A program made the translations under genes and the position numbers. Shown here piece by piece: positions 17,161 through 28,411 of a DNA stretch of 64,000 nucleotides. This DNA comes from Pseudodesulfovibrio hydrargyri (lineage in GTDB: Bacteria > Desulfobacterota > Desulfovibrionia > Desulfovibrionales > Desulfovibrionaceae): contig NZ_LKAQ01000004.1 in assembly GCF_001874525.1 (NCBI RefSeq), positions 2,013,590 through 2,077,589 of the forward strand, read 5' to 3'. Position 1 is the stretch's first letter, and each line of letters opens with the position of its first letter. The notes beneath the pieces were generated by a model that worked only from the letters and a program-made list of their open reading frames with translations, ran no database searches and was not told where the DNA came from.

Positions 17161-18363
17161 CTAACCCTGCCGTCGGTCCGCGCCGTCCAGCCGGAGGGCG
17201 AGGTCGTTGAGCACGTTCATGTAGGTGATGAACGCCTGGTGCGGGGTTTCATAGGGGTTGAAATACTTATGCACGTCGCCGTCGGAAAACCATTTGGTGC
17301 ACATGTAGTAGAAATGGTCGCTGGTCAACAGTTCGCGCCAGGTGGCGATGATATCCTCGTCCCCGGAGTCCAGGACCCTGTCCTCCAGGGCGTAGGCCAG
17401 CTCGGCAGCCTGATCCTGCATGGGGTTGCCCAGCCAGGCGGTCACGTCGCGCTCCAGGTCGGCCCAGGAGGTGAAGTAGGGCACGTCGAGCTGGGCCATG
17501 GGGTCCAGGTGCGCGGCGGCCTCGCCGGGCGTCTCGAAGGCGAAGTCGCCCCGGGACAGGACCGCCTCGGGCAGGCTCCGGAAGAATTCGAAGATGCCGG
17601 TGTCGGCCCACTGGTGCTCGCCGATGGTCTCGTAGTCCATGAACAGGTTGAGGATCTCGCCGTTGCCCGCCACCTTGTGCACCCAGTCCGCGTATTTCTC
17701 CACGGTCACGGGCCATTCGCTCCACCCCCGGTCCGAGAAGCGGAAGGCCACGTCGTCGGACAGGCGGTAGTTCTTGAGCAGGGCCTTGAGCTTGGAGCAG
17801 CCCGCGGGCTGGTACACGAAGTTGGACGAGCGCCAGCCCAGGACCTGGTCCGCGCCCTCGGCCAGGATGGCCCTGTAGCCCATCTTCTCGATCTCCAGGG
17901 CCAGGTCGTTGTTGTAGATCAGCTCGGTGTTGCGGAAGGTCACGGGTTTGGCCCCGAAGAACTCCTCGAGGATGCGGCTGTGCATCTTCACCTGGCGGCG
18001 GAACTCCTCCTTGGAGAAGAGGAAGGCCAGGGAGTGGTAGTGGGTCTCGCCGATGAACTCCACGCACCCGGTGTCGGCCAGGGCCCGGAACGAGTCCAGG
18101 ACCTCGGGGCAGAACTCCTGGAACTGCTCCATGGCCACGCCGGTGATGGCGTAGGAGATGCGGAACCTGCCCTTGTGCAGCTCGATGAGGTCGAGCATCA
18201 TCCGGTTGGCGGGCAGATAGCACTTGTCGGCCACCTTGCGCATGATCTCGCGGTTGGCGGCCTCGTCGCGGTAGTGGTGGCTGCGGCCCATCCGGAAGAA
18301 GGAGTAGTCCTTGTCCAGGCGCATGGGCTGGTGGACCTGGAAGTAGAAGCAGACGGATATCAT
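17161..18363 (-). CDS. Glycoside hydrolase family 57 protein (alpha-amylase/branching type)
   Basis: A 400-aa cytoplasmic enzyme. GH57 motifs in order: HQP at 11-13, GETHYHSLAF at 105, FRNTELIYNN with the likely nucleophile Glu147, and FMDYETIGEHQ near 250. The length fits GH57 alpha-amylases that accompany GT3/GT4 synthases in deltaproteobacteria. The open frame extends far upstream through the next gene, but the start MISVCFYFQVHQP (18361-18363) is fixed by motif 1 and overlaps the GT4 stop by 4 bases. It could be an amylase or a branching enzyme; no other branching enzyme is visible here. Confidence 0.88.
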   Translation of the reverse strand: MISVCFYFQVHQPMRLDKDYSFFRMGRSHHYRDEAANREIMRKVADKCYLPANRMMLDLIELHKGRFRISYAITGVAMEQFQEFCPEVLDSFRALADTGCVEFIGETHYHSLAFLFSKEEFRRQVKMHSRILEEFFGAKPVTFRNTELIYNNDLALEIEKMGYRAILAEGADQVLGWRSSNFVYQPAGCSKLKALLKNYRLSDDVAFRFSDRGWSEWPVTVEKYADWVHKVAGNGEILNLFMDYETIGEHQWADTGIFEFFRSLPEAVLSRGDFAFETPGEAAAHLDPMAQLDVPYFTSWADLERDVTAWLGNPMQDQAAELAYALEDRVLDSGDEDIIATWRELLTSDHFYYMCTKWFSDGDVHKYFNPYETPHQAFITYMNVLNDLALRLDGADRRQG

Positions 18364-19646
18364 GAGCGCCCTCCGGTGAGTTGCCGGTACACGTCGAGAA
18401 CCTTTTCGGCGGCCCGGTCCCATTGGATCTTCTTGAGGGTTTCCCGGCCGTGCTCGACCAGGGTCCGGGCCCGTTTCTCGTCGGTCAGGATGTCCCCGAT
18501 CTCGAAGGCCAGCCGGTCCACGTCCCAGAAGTCCACCTTGACCGCGTCCTCCAGGATCTCGGCCACGCCGGACTGCTTGGACACGATGCACGGCACGTCG
18601 AAGACCATGGCCTCCAGCGGGGTGATGCCGAACGGCTCGGACACGCTGGGCATGACGTACAGGTCGCTCATGGCGTAGATGCGCTCCACGTCGGTCCCGC
18701 GCACGAAGCCGGTGAAGTGGAAGCGGTCGCCCATCCTCAACTCGGCCATGCGCTCGACCATGCGCGGGAACATGTCGCCGGTCCCGGCCATGGCGAAACG
18801 CACGTCGTTGTGCTTTTCCAGGACCTTGGCCGCGGCCTCCACGAAGTAGTCCGGCCCCTTCTGGAAGGTGATCCGGCCCAGGAAGAGGACCAGCTTCTCC
18901 TTGAACGGCTTCTGCACGCGCAGCTGGCCCAGCCGCCGGTCCTTTTCCACGGCGTTGTGGACCACGGTGATCTTGGCCGGGTCTATGGAGTAGCGGTTGA
19001 CGATGGTCTCCTTGGTGAAGTGGCTGACCGCGATGATCCGGTCGGCCGCCTCGAACCCGGCCCGCTCTATGTCGTAGACCCGCTGGTTGACGTGCTCGCC
19101 CGAGCGGTCGAATTCGAGCGCGTGGGCGTGGACCACCAGCGGCTTGCCCGAGACGCGCTTGGCCTCGATGCCCGCCGGGGCGGTCAGCCAGTCGTGGGCG
19201 TGGATGACGTCGAACTTCTCGGTCAACCCCAGGTGCGCGCCGATCAGGCTGTAACGCACAATCTCGGCCATGAGGTTTTCGCCGTAGCCGCCCGAGAAGT
19301 CGTTCGCGAGCTCGCCGAAGATGTCCTCGGCCGTGACCAGTTCGTTCCGCTCCAGCAGGGAGCGGTATTCGGTCTCGGTCAGGTAGGGGCGCAGAGGGGA
19401 GAGTACCTCGAGCACGGACAACCGTTCCTGGAGCTTGCGGATCTCGGACACGCCGACCTTGGCGCGCAGCCGGTTGGCCCCGACCAGGGTCAGGTGGCGC
19501 GCCTGCTCGTCGGAATCGAGCTTGGGCAGGACGAACAGGATGTCGGTCCCGAAGTGGGACAGTCCCTTGGTCAGGCCGAAGCAGGCCGTGCCCAGGCCGC
19601 CGGAGATGTATGGCGGGAATTCCCACCCGAACATGAGTACGCGCAT
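18360..19646 (-). CDS. Glycosyltransferase family 4 (glycogen synthase-like)
   Basis: A 428-aa GT-B fold transferase. The N-terminus MFGWEFPPYISGGLGTA is the sugar-nucleotide domain opening with its flexible Gly loop. The C-terminal half has LFLGRITFQKGPDYFVEA and SEPFGITPLEAMVF, the E-x7-E catalytic signature. It resembles the GT4 synthases that make glycogen or maltooligosaccharide from ADP- or UDP-glucose. The start is at 19644-19646, 2 bases after the debranching enzyme stop; a start 54 bases further up lacks family similarity. Confidence 0.9.
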   Translation of the reverse strand: MRVLMFGWEFPPYISGGLGTACFGLTKGLSHFGTDILFVLPKLDSDEQARHLTLVGANRLRAKVGVSEIRKLQERLSVLEVLSPLRPYLTETEYRSLLERNELVTAEDIFGELANDFSGGYGENLMAEIVRYSLIGAHLGLTEKFDVIHAHDWLTAPAGIEAKRVSGKPLVVHAHALEFDRSGEHVNQRVYDIERAGFEAADRIIAVSHFTKETIVNRYSIDPAKITVVHNAVEKDRRLGQLRVQKPFKEKLVLFLGRITFQKGPDYFVEAAAKVLEKHNDVRFAMAGTGDMFPRMVERMAELRMGDRFHFTGFVRGTDVERIYAMSDLYVMPSVSEPFGITPLEAMVFDVPCIVSKQSGVAEILEDAVKVDFWDVDRLAFEIGDILTDEKRARTLVEHGRETLKKIQWDRAAEKVLDVYRQLTGGRS

Positions 19647-19648
19647 GC

Positions 19649-21607
19649 CTACTTCTCCTTGAGGAGCTTGTTCAGGCGGACGGCCTCGGCCATGGACCAC
19701 GCCTGGGCCACGGCCCCCTTGGGCTCATGCGGCGGGTTGCCCGTGTACAGTTCCGGCACCGCGCTGATGCAGAAGTCTTCGGGGAAGCCGCGCAGGATCG
19801 GCTTGAAGTACTTGCGCAGGAACGCCTTGGCCCCGGCGCGGTCCTCGGCCTGGCGCAGCAGGGCCTGGCCGAAGTGCCCGGCCAGCCAGGGCCAGACCAT
19901 GCCCTGGTGGTAGGCGGAGTCGCGGGCGTCGGCGTCGCCCTTGTAGTAGGGCGAATAGTCCGGGTCGCGGGGCGACAGGGTGCGCAGGCCGTACGGGGTC
20001 AGCAGATGCGCCTGGACCACGCCGATGACCGCCCGCATGCGGGCGGTGTCGAGCATGGAGTGCGGCAGGGACAGGGCGAAGATCTGGTTGGGCCGGATGC
20101 GCCGGTCCTGTCCGTGTTCGTTGACCACGTCGCTCAGGCAGTTGTCGCGGTCGTTCCAGAACCGGGGGACGAAGTGGGCCTGGAGCCGGTCGGCGGCCTC
20201 AAGGGCCCGCCCGGCCAGGACGTCGTCCTCGCTTTCGGCCAGTTCCAGGAAGAAGCGCAGCGCGTTGTACCACAGGGCGTTGATCTCCACGGCCGCCCCA
20301 TGGCGCGGGGTGACCGGGCGGCCGTAGGCCTGGGCGTCCATCCAGGTCAGCTGGGTGTGCTCGTTGCCCGCGAACAGCAGGCCGTCCTGGTCGAGCCCGC
20401 ACAGGGGCACGCGGCCGTCCAGGTGGGCGGCCACGATGTCGCGCAGGGCCGGGTAGACCTTGTCCATGACGAATTTTTTGCTGCCCCGGGCCTTGAGGTA
20501 TTCCTGCACGGCCCAGAAGAACCACAGGGAGGCGTCCACCGAATTGTAGGCCAGGTGGTCGGAGTTCTGGTCCAGGTAGTTGGGCAGCAGCCCGTCGCGG
20601 GCCAGCCCGGCGTAGGCGGCCAGGACCTCCTCGCCGAACTCCCTGCGCCCGGCGTGGAAGGTCAGGCCGGGCAGGCTGATCATGGTGTCGCGGCCCCACT
20701 CGCCGAACCAGTGGTACCCCGCGATGACCGAGGCGAATCCCGAGGCGTTGCGGATCAGGAACTGCCCGGAGAAATACTTGAGCCACTGCACGGACTTGCT
20801 GCGGTCCTTGCAGGCCTCGAATTCGGCCTCGCGCCGGGCGATCTCCTTCTTGCGCAACCGCTCCAGGTTGCCCAGCGGCTCCACGGACGCGGCGAAGATC
20901 ACGGGCTTGCCCTTTTCAAGAGTGGTCTCGAACATGCCGGGGCAGAACAGGTCCTCCTGGTAGTCGAAGCCGCGCGCCCGCTCCATGAGGTATTCGACGT
21001 TGTAGACCCACTTGGGGCCGGGGAAGAACTCCGAGGCGCGGTTGGTACCCATGTACAGGGGCGGCATGGACTCGTAGGGCTGGATCTTGCGGCCATTCTT
21101 TTCGGGGTAGGACTTGGGCCGCAGGAACATGTTCTCGCGGGTCAGCTTGTGGATGTCCCGGTAGGGCAGCAGCGGACGCAGGCGCAGGGCGGGTTTGACC
21201 TTGCCCTCGAGCAGTTCGAAGCAGACCAGCACGGTGTTCTTGCCGTGGACCATGAGAAAGGATTTGCGGATGAGTGCGTCGCCGATGCGGTAGGTCGTGG
21301 ACGGATAGAGGCCCTGGTCGAAGCCGTCCGCGAACTGGTGCCCGGTGGGATGGTACACGCCCGGATACTTGTTGGACGAGAGCAGGAATTCGCGGTCGTT
21401 GGCCAGGACCGAGGTTTCCAGCTTGGAGAGCAGGACGAACCGTCCCTTGGGTTGTTTGAGGGCCGCGACCAGCAGGCCGTGGTATTTCCGGGTGTGGCAA
21501 TTGATGACCGTGCTGGACGCGTATCCGCCCAGCCCGTTGGCGTCGATCCATTCCTTCCGGGTCGCCGTCTCGGTGTTGACGCAGTCGTCTCTGGAAATGT
21601 GCAGCAT
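19649..21607 (-). CDS. Glycogen debranching enzyme (amylo-alpha-1,6-glucosidase, GH133)
   Basis: A 652-aa enzyme with the N-terminal GDE domain (WIDANGLGGYASSTVINCHTRKYHGLLV) and the C-terminal alpha/alpha-barrel catalytic domain (GYHWFGEWGRDTMISLPGL, DASLWFFWAVQEYL, HQGMVWPWL). It cleaves alpha-1,6 branches during glycogen turnover. The start MLHISRDDCVN (21605-21607) follows AGGTGG and begins the family's normal N-terminus; a longer in-frame start at 21742 would add 45 unrelated residues. It is the first gene of the four-gene glycogen operon. Confidence 0.92.
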   Translation of the reverse strand: MLHISRDDCVNTETATRKEWIDANGLGGYASSTVINCHTRKYHGLLVAALKQPKGRFVLLSKLETSVLANDREFLLSSNKYPGVYHPTGHQFADGFDQGLYPSTTYRIGDALIRKSFLMVHGKNTVLVCFELLEGKVKPALRLRPLLPYRDIHKLTRENMFLRPKSYPEKNGRKIQPYESMPPLYMGTNRASEFFPGPKWVYNVEYLMERARGFDYQEDLFCPGMFETTLEKGKPVIFAASVEPLGNLERLRKKEIARREAEFEACKDRSKSVQWLKYFSGQFLIRNASGFASVIAGYHWFGEWGRDTMISLPGLTFHAGRREFGEEVLAAYAGLARDGLLPNYLDQNSDHLAYNSVDASLWFFWAVQEYLKARGSKKFVMDKVYPALRDIVAAHLDGRVPLCGLDQDGLLFAGNEHTQLTWMDAQAYGRPVTPRHGAAVEINALWYNALRFFLELAESEDDVLAGRALEAADRLQAHFVPRFWNDRDNCLSDVVNEHGQDRRIRPNQIFALSLPHSMLDTARMRAVIGVVQAHLLTPYGLRTLSPRDPDYSPYYKGDADARDSAYHQGMVWPWLAGHFGQALLRQAEDRAGAKAFLRKYFKPILRGFPEDFCISAVPELYTGNPPHEPKGAVAQAWSMAEAVRLNKLLKEK

Positions 21608-21761
21608 GGTGACCACCTGTGAAAAAAAAGAGGTTGAGAAGATGGGAGCTGCCCCGGGAAGGGGTATTTCCGATTGTTCGATTTGATAGAAAAACTTTGC
21701 TAGTTGCAAGGGGAAAATGGGCGTCCGGATGATTATTTTCAAAATGGTATAGAAAAGACAC

Positions 21762-21794
21762 GAAGCGTCCGGGGCGATTCGCCCCGGACGCTTC
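21762..21794 (-). terminator. Hairpin terminator after the hybrid kinase gene
   Basis: A 16-bp perfect stem (GAAGCGTCCGGGGCGA and complement) lies 28 bases downstream of the kinase stop. The T-run on the minus strand is short (CTTTTC), so it may be a leaky terminator. Confidence 0.6.
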
Positions 21795-21821
21795 CGGGAA
21801 GGCGGGGAAACGGCGCCGGTG

Positions 21822-25046
<3,225 letters not shown>

Positions 25047-25159
25047 ATGGTATCCGCCGATGCCGTTTGCAGGGAGAACCTGTCGATTATCCCCATAATA
25101 GAACATCTTTCACTCGGGTCAAATGAAAATTGAGTGCGGGAAGATGACCGTCCGGCGGG

Positions 25160-25189
25160 ACAGGGGCCGGATTCATGTCCGGCCCCTGT
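25160..25189. repeat. Perfect inverted repeat after the hydrogenase operon
   Basis: Twelve-base arms (ACAGGGGCCGGA and complement) with a 6-base loop, five bases beyond the hydrogenase large-subunit stop. There is no T-run, so it is more likely an mRNA-stabilising or pause hairpin than a full terminator. Confidence 0.5.
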
Positions 25190-25194
25190 TCGGT

Positions 25195-26859
25195 TTAGCG
25201 TATCTTGAACTTCCGTATGCCGCCGCTGCGGTTGTCCACCATGTGGACCGAGCAGGCGATGCACGGGTCGAACGAGTGGATGGTGCGCAGGATCTCCACC
25301 GGGCGCTCCGGATCCGGGCAGGGACAGCCGATCAGGGACTGCTCGGCGGCGCTGAGCTTGTCGTTCTCGCAGCGGGGGCCGAGGTTCCAGGTGGACGGGA
25401 CGACCATCTGGAAGTTTTCGATCACCCCGCCCTTGATGCGGATCCAGTGGGACAGGGCGCCCCGGGTGACGCAGCAGGTGCCCACGCCTCTGGCCTCGTC
25501 GACCATCTTCCACGGCTTGTATATGTCCGTGTCTCCGGCCTTGACGCGCTTTTCGGTCTCGTCGATCCAGCCCTGCATGCGGTTGATGAGCATGCTCGTC
25601 TCGACCACGCGGCAGACCGTGCGGCCCATGGTGGAGAAGAGCTGTTCCGGCTTCATGGACGCGGCCTTGAAAAAGGCGTCCAGCATGGTCCGGGTCTCCT
25701 TCTCCTTGCGCGCGTAGGCCAGGGCGCGGCGGGCCAGCGGCCCGGTCTCCATGGCCTCGCCCTTGTAGCGCGGGGCCTTGGACCAGGAGTACTTCTCCTT
25801 GTCGTCGTAGCTCGTGTACATGGGCCGGGTCTCGCCGTCGTAGGGTTTGCGCACCGTGTCGCCCTCGTACCAGCTGCGGGCCACGTGCTCGTCGATCAAC
25901 CCCATGTCCAGGCTCTCGTGTTTGGACAGGTCGTTGCCCCAGAGCACGCCGGACGCGAAGTAGGGATCCTTGCCGCTTTCCGGGTCGTGGAAATCGGAGA
26001 AGGCGAAGAAGTTCGAAGTCCTGCCGTAGGTCAGGGCCTCGGGGAACCGCTTGGCCATGAGCAGGACGTCCGGCATCATGGCGTTGTCCACGAACTCCTT
26101 GGTCTTGGCCCATATCTGGCGGAAGTGGTCCACGACCTCCGGGCGCAGGCTGTCGTAGCAGGTCACCCCGCCCACGACCATGGACTGTGCGTGGGGGTTC
26201 TTGCCCGCGAACAGGGCCATGGCCCGGCCCAGCTCGAGCTGGATGCGCAGCCCCTCGATGTAGTGGGCCGCCAGGATCAGATTCTCCTCGGGCGTGCACC
26301 GGTAGACCGGGTTGCCGCCCAGGAAGTAGGCGTTTTCCAGGAACCCGAGCTGGCCGCCGGCCACGAACTCCTTGAGCCGCTTGCGGACGATGAACAGGTT
26401 GCTCGGGTCGCTGTCGCGGTTGCTGGCGGCGGCCACGATCTTGCCCGCCTCGACCGGGTCGGCGTTCAGGGCCGAGGCCATGTCGATCCAGTCCAGCCCG
26501 TGCAGGTGGTAGTAGTGCACCAGGTGGTCGTGGATGATCAGGGTGGACAGGATCAGGTGACGGACCAGCTGGGCCAGGGGGGGCGCCTTCAGCTTGAGGG
26601 CGTCCTCGATGGCCCGGATGGAGGTCAGGGCATGGGTGTTGGTGCACACCCCGCAGGCCCGTTGGGTGAACAGGGGGGCGTCCTCGGGCGGGCGGCCCTT
26701 GAGGATGACTTCGATGCCCCGGAAGAGCTGGGTGGAGACCCAGGCGTTCTTGACGCGGTCGTTTTCCAGTTCCACCTCGACCTTGAGGTGGCCTTCGATT
26801 CTCGACACCGGGTCGACGATCAGCCGTTTCCCGGCGGTGGTGGCAGTGGTCTGGCTCAT
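25195..26859 (-). CDS. hynA: Periplasmic [NiFe] hydrogenase large subunit
   Basis: A 554-aa catalytic subunit carrying the Ni-Fe(CN)2CO site for H2 oxidation or production. The L1 motif is RACGVCTNTH (about 68-77) and the L2 motif is DPCIACSVH, followed by a 15-residue tail starting MVDNRSGG that the maturation protease should remove after the histidine. Two extra cysteines sit upstream of L2 in IGCPCPDPERP, where many homologues have GTPV. No selenocysteine codon is present. It lies 30 bases after the small subunit. No maturation genes (hyp, hynC/hupD) are in the window. Confidence 0.95.
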   Translation of the reverse strand: MSQTTATTAGKRLIVDPVSRIEGHLKVEVELENDRVKNAWVSTQLFRGIEVILKGRPPEDAPLFTQRACGVCTNTHALTSIRAIEDALKLKAPPLAQLVRHLILSTLIIHDHLVHYYHLHGLDWIDMASALNADPVEAGKIVAAASNRDSDPSNLFIVRKRLKEFVAGGQLGFLENAYFLGGNPVYRCTPEENLILAAHYIEGLRIQLELGRAMALFAGKNPHAQSMVVGGVTCYDSLRPEVVDHFRQIWAKTKEFVDNAMMPDVLLMAKRFPEALTYGRTSNFFAFSDFHDPESGKDPYFASGVLWGNDLSKHESLDMGLIDEHVARSWYEGDTVRKPYDGETRPMYTSYDDKEKYSWSKAPRYKGEAMETGPLARRALAYARKEKETRTMLDAFFKAASMKPEQLFSTMGRTVCRVVETSMLINRMQGWIDETEKRVKAGDTDIYKPWKMVDEARGVGTCCVTRGALSHWIRIKGGVIENFQMVVPSTWNLGPRCENDKLSAAEQSLIGCPCPDPERPVEILRTIHSFDPCIACSVHMVDNRSGGIRKFKIR

Positions 26860-26889
26860 GCGGAATTTCCTCCTTCCAGATGGCGCGGG

Positions 26890-27855
26890 TTAACCCTTGG
26901 GGCGGTCTTCGATGGGGTGGAAGAACGGCGAATAGTCGTCCCAGAAGTTGGGTTCGCTGCAACCGATGCACGGAGCGCCCGCCTTGACCGGCCAGTTGAC
27001 CTGATTGAACAGGGCCGTGGGGCAGTTGTTGTAGGTGTACGGCCCCTTGCAGCCGAGCTGGTACAGGCACCATCCCTTCTTGGCCTCCGGGCTGTCGAAG
27101 CTCGGGGCGAATTCGCCGCGGTTGAAGTGCTCCTGCCTCGGGCAGTGGGCGTGGACCGTGTCGCCGTAGAACATGACCGGCCGGTTCCAGTGATCGAGTT
27201 TGGGCATGCCCTTGGTCAGCAGGTGGACCACGGTGCCCACGAAGTTCATGGGGTTGGGCGGACAGCCCGAGATGTTGATGGCCGAGACGCCCACCGCTGC
27301 CAGGGCCTGGTTGACGCCCTTGGCCCCGGAGGGGTTGGGCGCGGCGGCCTGCACCCCGCCGAAGCAGGCGCAGGAGCCCATGGCGATGGTCGCCTTGGCC
27401 TTGGCGGCCACCCGGGCGCAGAGCTGGAACATGGTCTCGCCGCCGACCTTGCCGTACTCGCCCCCGTGGAAGGTGGGGATGCCGCCTTCGATGACGCAGA
27501 CGTATCCTTCGGGATTGGCGATGGCCTTTTCAAGGGCGGCGTGGGCGGCGTGGCCGGATGCGGCCATGACCGTCTCGCAATAGTCCAGGGAAATGGTGCT
27601 CATGATGATCTCGTCGAAGAACGGCTCGTAGGCGCGCAGCAGCCCCTCGGTGCAGCCCGTGCACTCGGCGCAGTGCAGGTAGACCACCGAAGGCCGCTTC
27701 TTGGACATGAGCGCCTCGGCGACGGCCGGGGCGAAGGCCGGGCCCATGCCCATGAACACGGCCATGGCGCCGCAGAACTTCATGAACTCCCGGCGGCTCG
27801 GCTTGGGCCCGCCGGCCAGCATCTTGAGTGCGTCGAATCTCTTCCCGTTCGGCAT
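26890..27855 (-). CDS. hynB: Periplasmic [NiFe] hydrogenase small subunit, Tat-exported
   Basis: A 321-aa electron-transfer subunit with three Fe-S clusters. A Tat signal ([10 protein letters not shown] near 20-29) leads the folded heterodimer to the periplasm. Cluster ligands are visible in [11 protein letters not shown] (proximal), [39 protein letters not shown] and [10 protein letters not shown]. There is no C-terminal membrane helix, so the enzyme is soluble or attached through its cytochrome. Gene order cytochrome-small-large differs from the usual small-large pair by the added c3 gene. Confidence 0.95.
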   Translation of the reverse strand: MPNGKRFDALKMLAGGPKPSRREFMKFCGAMAVFMGMGPAFAPAVAEALMSKKRPSVVYLHCAECTGCTEGLLRAYEPFFDEIIMSTISLDYCETVMAASGHAAHAALEKAIANPEGYVCVIEGGIPTFHGGEYGKVGGETMFQLCARVAAKAKATIAMGSCACFGGVQAAAPNPSGAKGVNQALAAVGVSAINISGCPPNPMNFVGTVVHLLTKGMPKLDHWNRPVMFYGDTVHAHCPRQEHFNRGEFAPSFDSPEAKKGWCLYQLGCKGPYTYNNCPTALFNQVNWPVKAGAPCIGCSEPNFWDDYSPFFHPIEDRPKG

Positions 27856-27871
27856 GATTTCCTCCTTGGGG

Positions 27872-28276
27872 CTACTTCTTGGGCCTGTGGCAGGCAGTGG
27901 TGCAGCCCACCGGGTTCTTGCCGCCTTCGGTTCGCATGCGCGTGTGACAGCCCAGGCAGCTCGGCGGCCCCGGGGAATGCCAGGCGCGGTAGAAGCCAGA
28001 GGCCTCGTTGGGATCGTCGTCGGTGTGGCATTGCCTGCACGCGACGAACTGCCCCAGGGTCTTGTCGGATTCCTTGTGGTGACAGTCCCGGCAGGCCCGC
28101 CGGATGGCGTGGAAGCCGTGCGGGAATTTGACCGGCGTGATCCAGGTGTTCAGAGCCTGGTTGCCTTTGGGGCGTGTGAGGACGATTTGGTCGGGCACCT
28201 CATAGGCCAGCGCCGCCGTGACGGTGATGGCGGCCATCGCGGCCGCCGAGGCGAAGAGCAGTATCTTTCGGAACAT
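27872..28276 (-). CDS. Tetraheme cytochrome c3-family partner of the hydrogenase
   Basis: A 134-aa exported cytochrome. The signal peptide ends near residue 24 (AALA). Heme-binding motifs are CRDCH, CRQCH, CLGCH and CTTACH; the last is CX3CH rather than CX2CH or CX4CH, and should be checked for real heme attachment. HGFH ahead of the first motif could give distal ligands. It should accept electrons from the hydrogenase and pass them to membrane complexes. The start MFRKILLF (28274-28276) gives a normal signal peptide; a longer in-frame start at 28324 does not. It is first in the operon, 16 bases before the small subunit. Confidence 0.88.
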   Translation of the reverse strand: MFRKILLFASAAAMAAITVTAALAYEVPDQIVLTRPKGNQALNTWITPVKFPHGFHAIRRACRDCHHKESDKTLGQFVACRQCHTDDDPNEASGFYRAWHSPGPPSCLGCHTRMRTEGGKNPVGCTTACHRPKK

Positions 28277-28341
28277 AAACCCTCCGGTGCGAAAAGTGGA
28301 CGGAACCATGACCGACCATAGCAAATACGGGAGGGGCGCAT

Positions 28342-28370
28342 ATTATAGATTGCGCTCGTGAGCGAAGAAA
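28342..28370 (-). promoter_or_regulatory. Candidate sigma-70 promoter of the hydrogenase operon
   Basis: A perfect TATAAT (minus strand, 28347-28342) with a TTTCTT at 17 bases upstream as a poor -35 box. It overlaps the terminator of the RND operon ahead of it. Confidence 0.4.
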
Positions 28371-28390
28371 AAGCGGGAGATTCGACCCGC
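28366..28390 (-). terminator. Candidate terminator of the second RND operon
   Basis: On the minus strand GCGGG, eight bases, CCCGC is followed by TTTTTCTT. The stem is short; a second palindrome (CCCGCCCGGGCGGG, 28386-28399) lies just before it. Confidence 0.45.
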
Positions 28391-28411
28391 CCGGGCGGGG
28401 CCGCTGGACTC

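Noticed and set aside
12800-17164. A 1454-codon open frame antisense to the glycogen synthase-phosphorylase gene
   Set aside because: It mirrors the codon pattern of the real gene in high-GC DNA, has no domain or composition of a protein, and is rich in Val/Gly/His as expected for the antisense of GC-rich codons.
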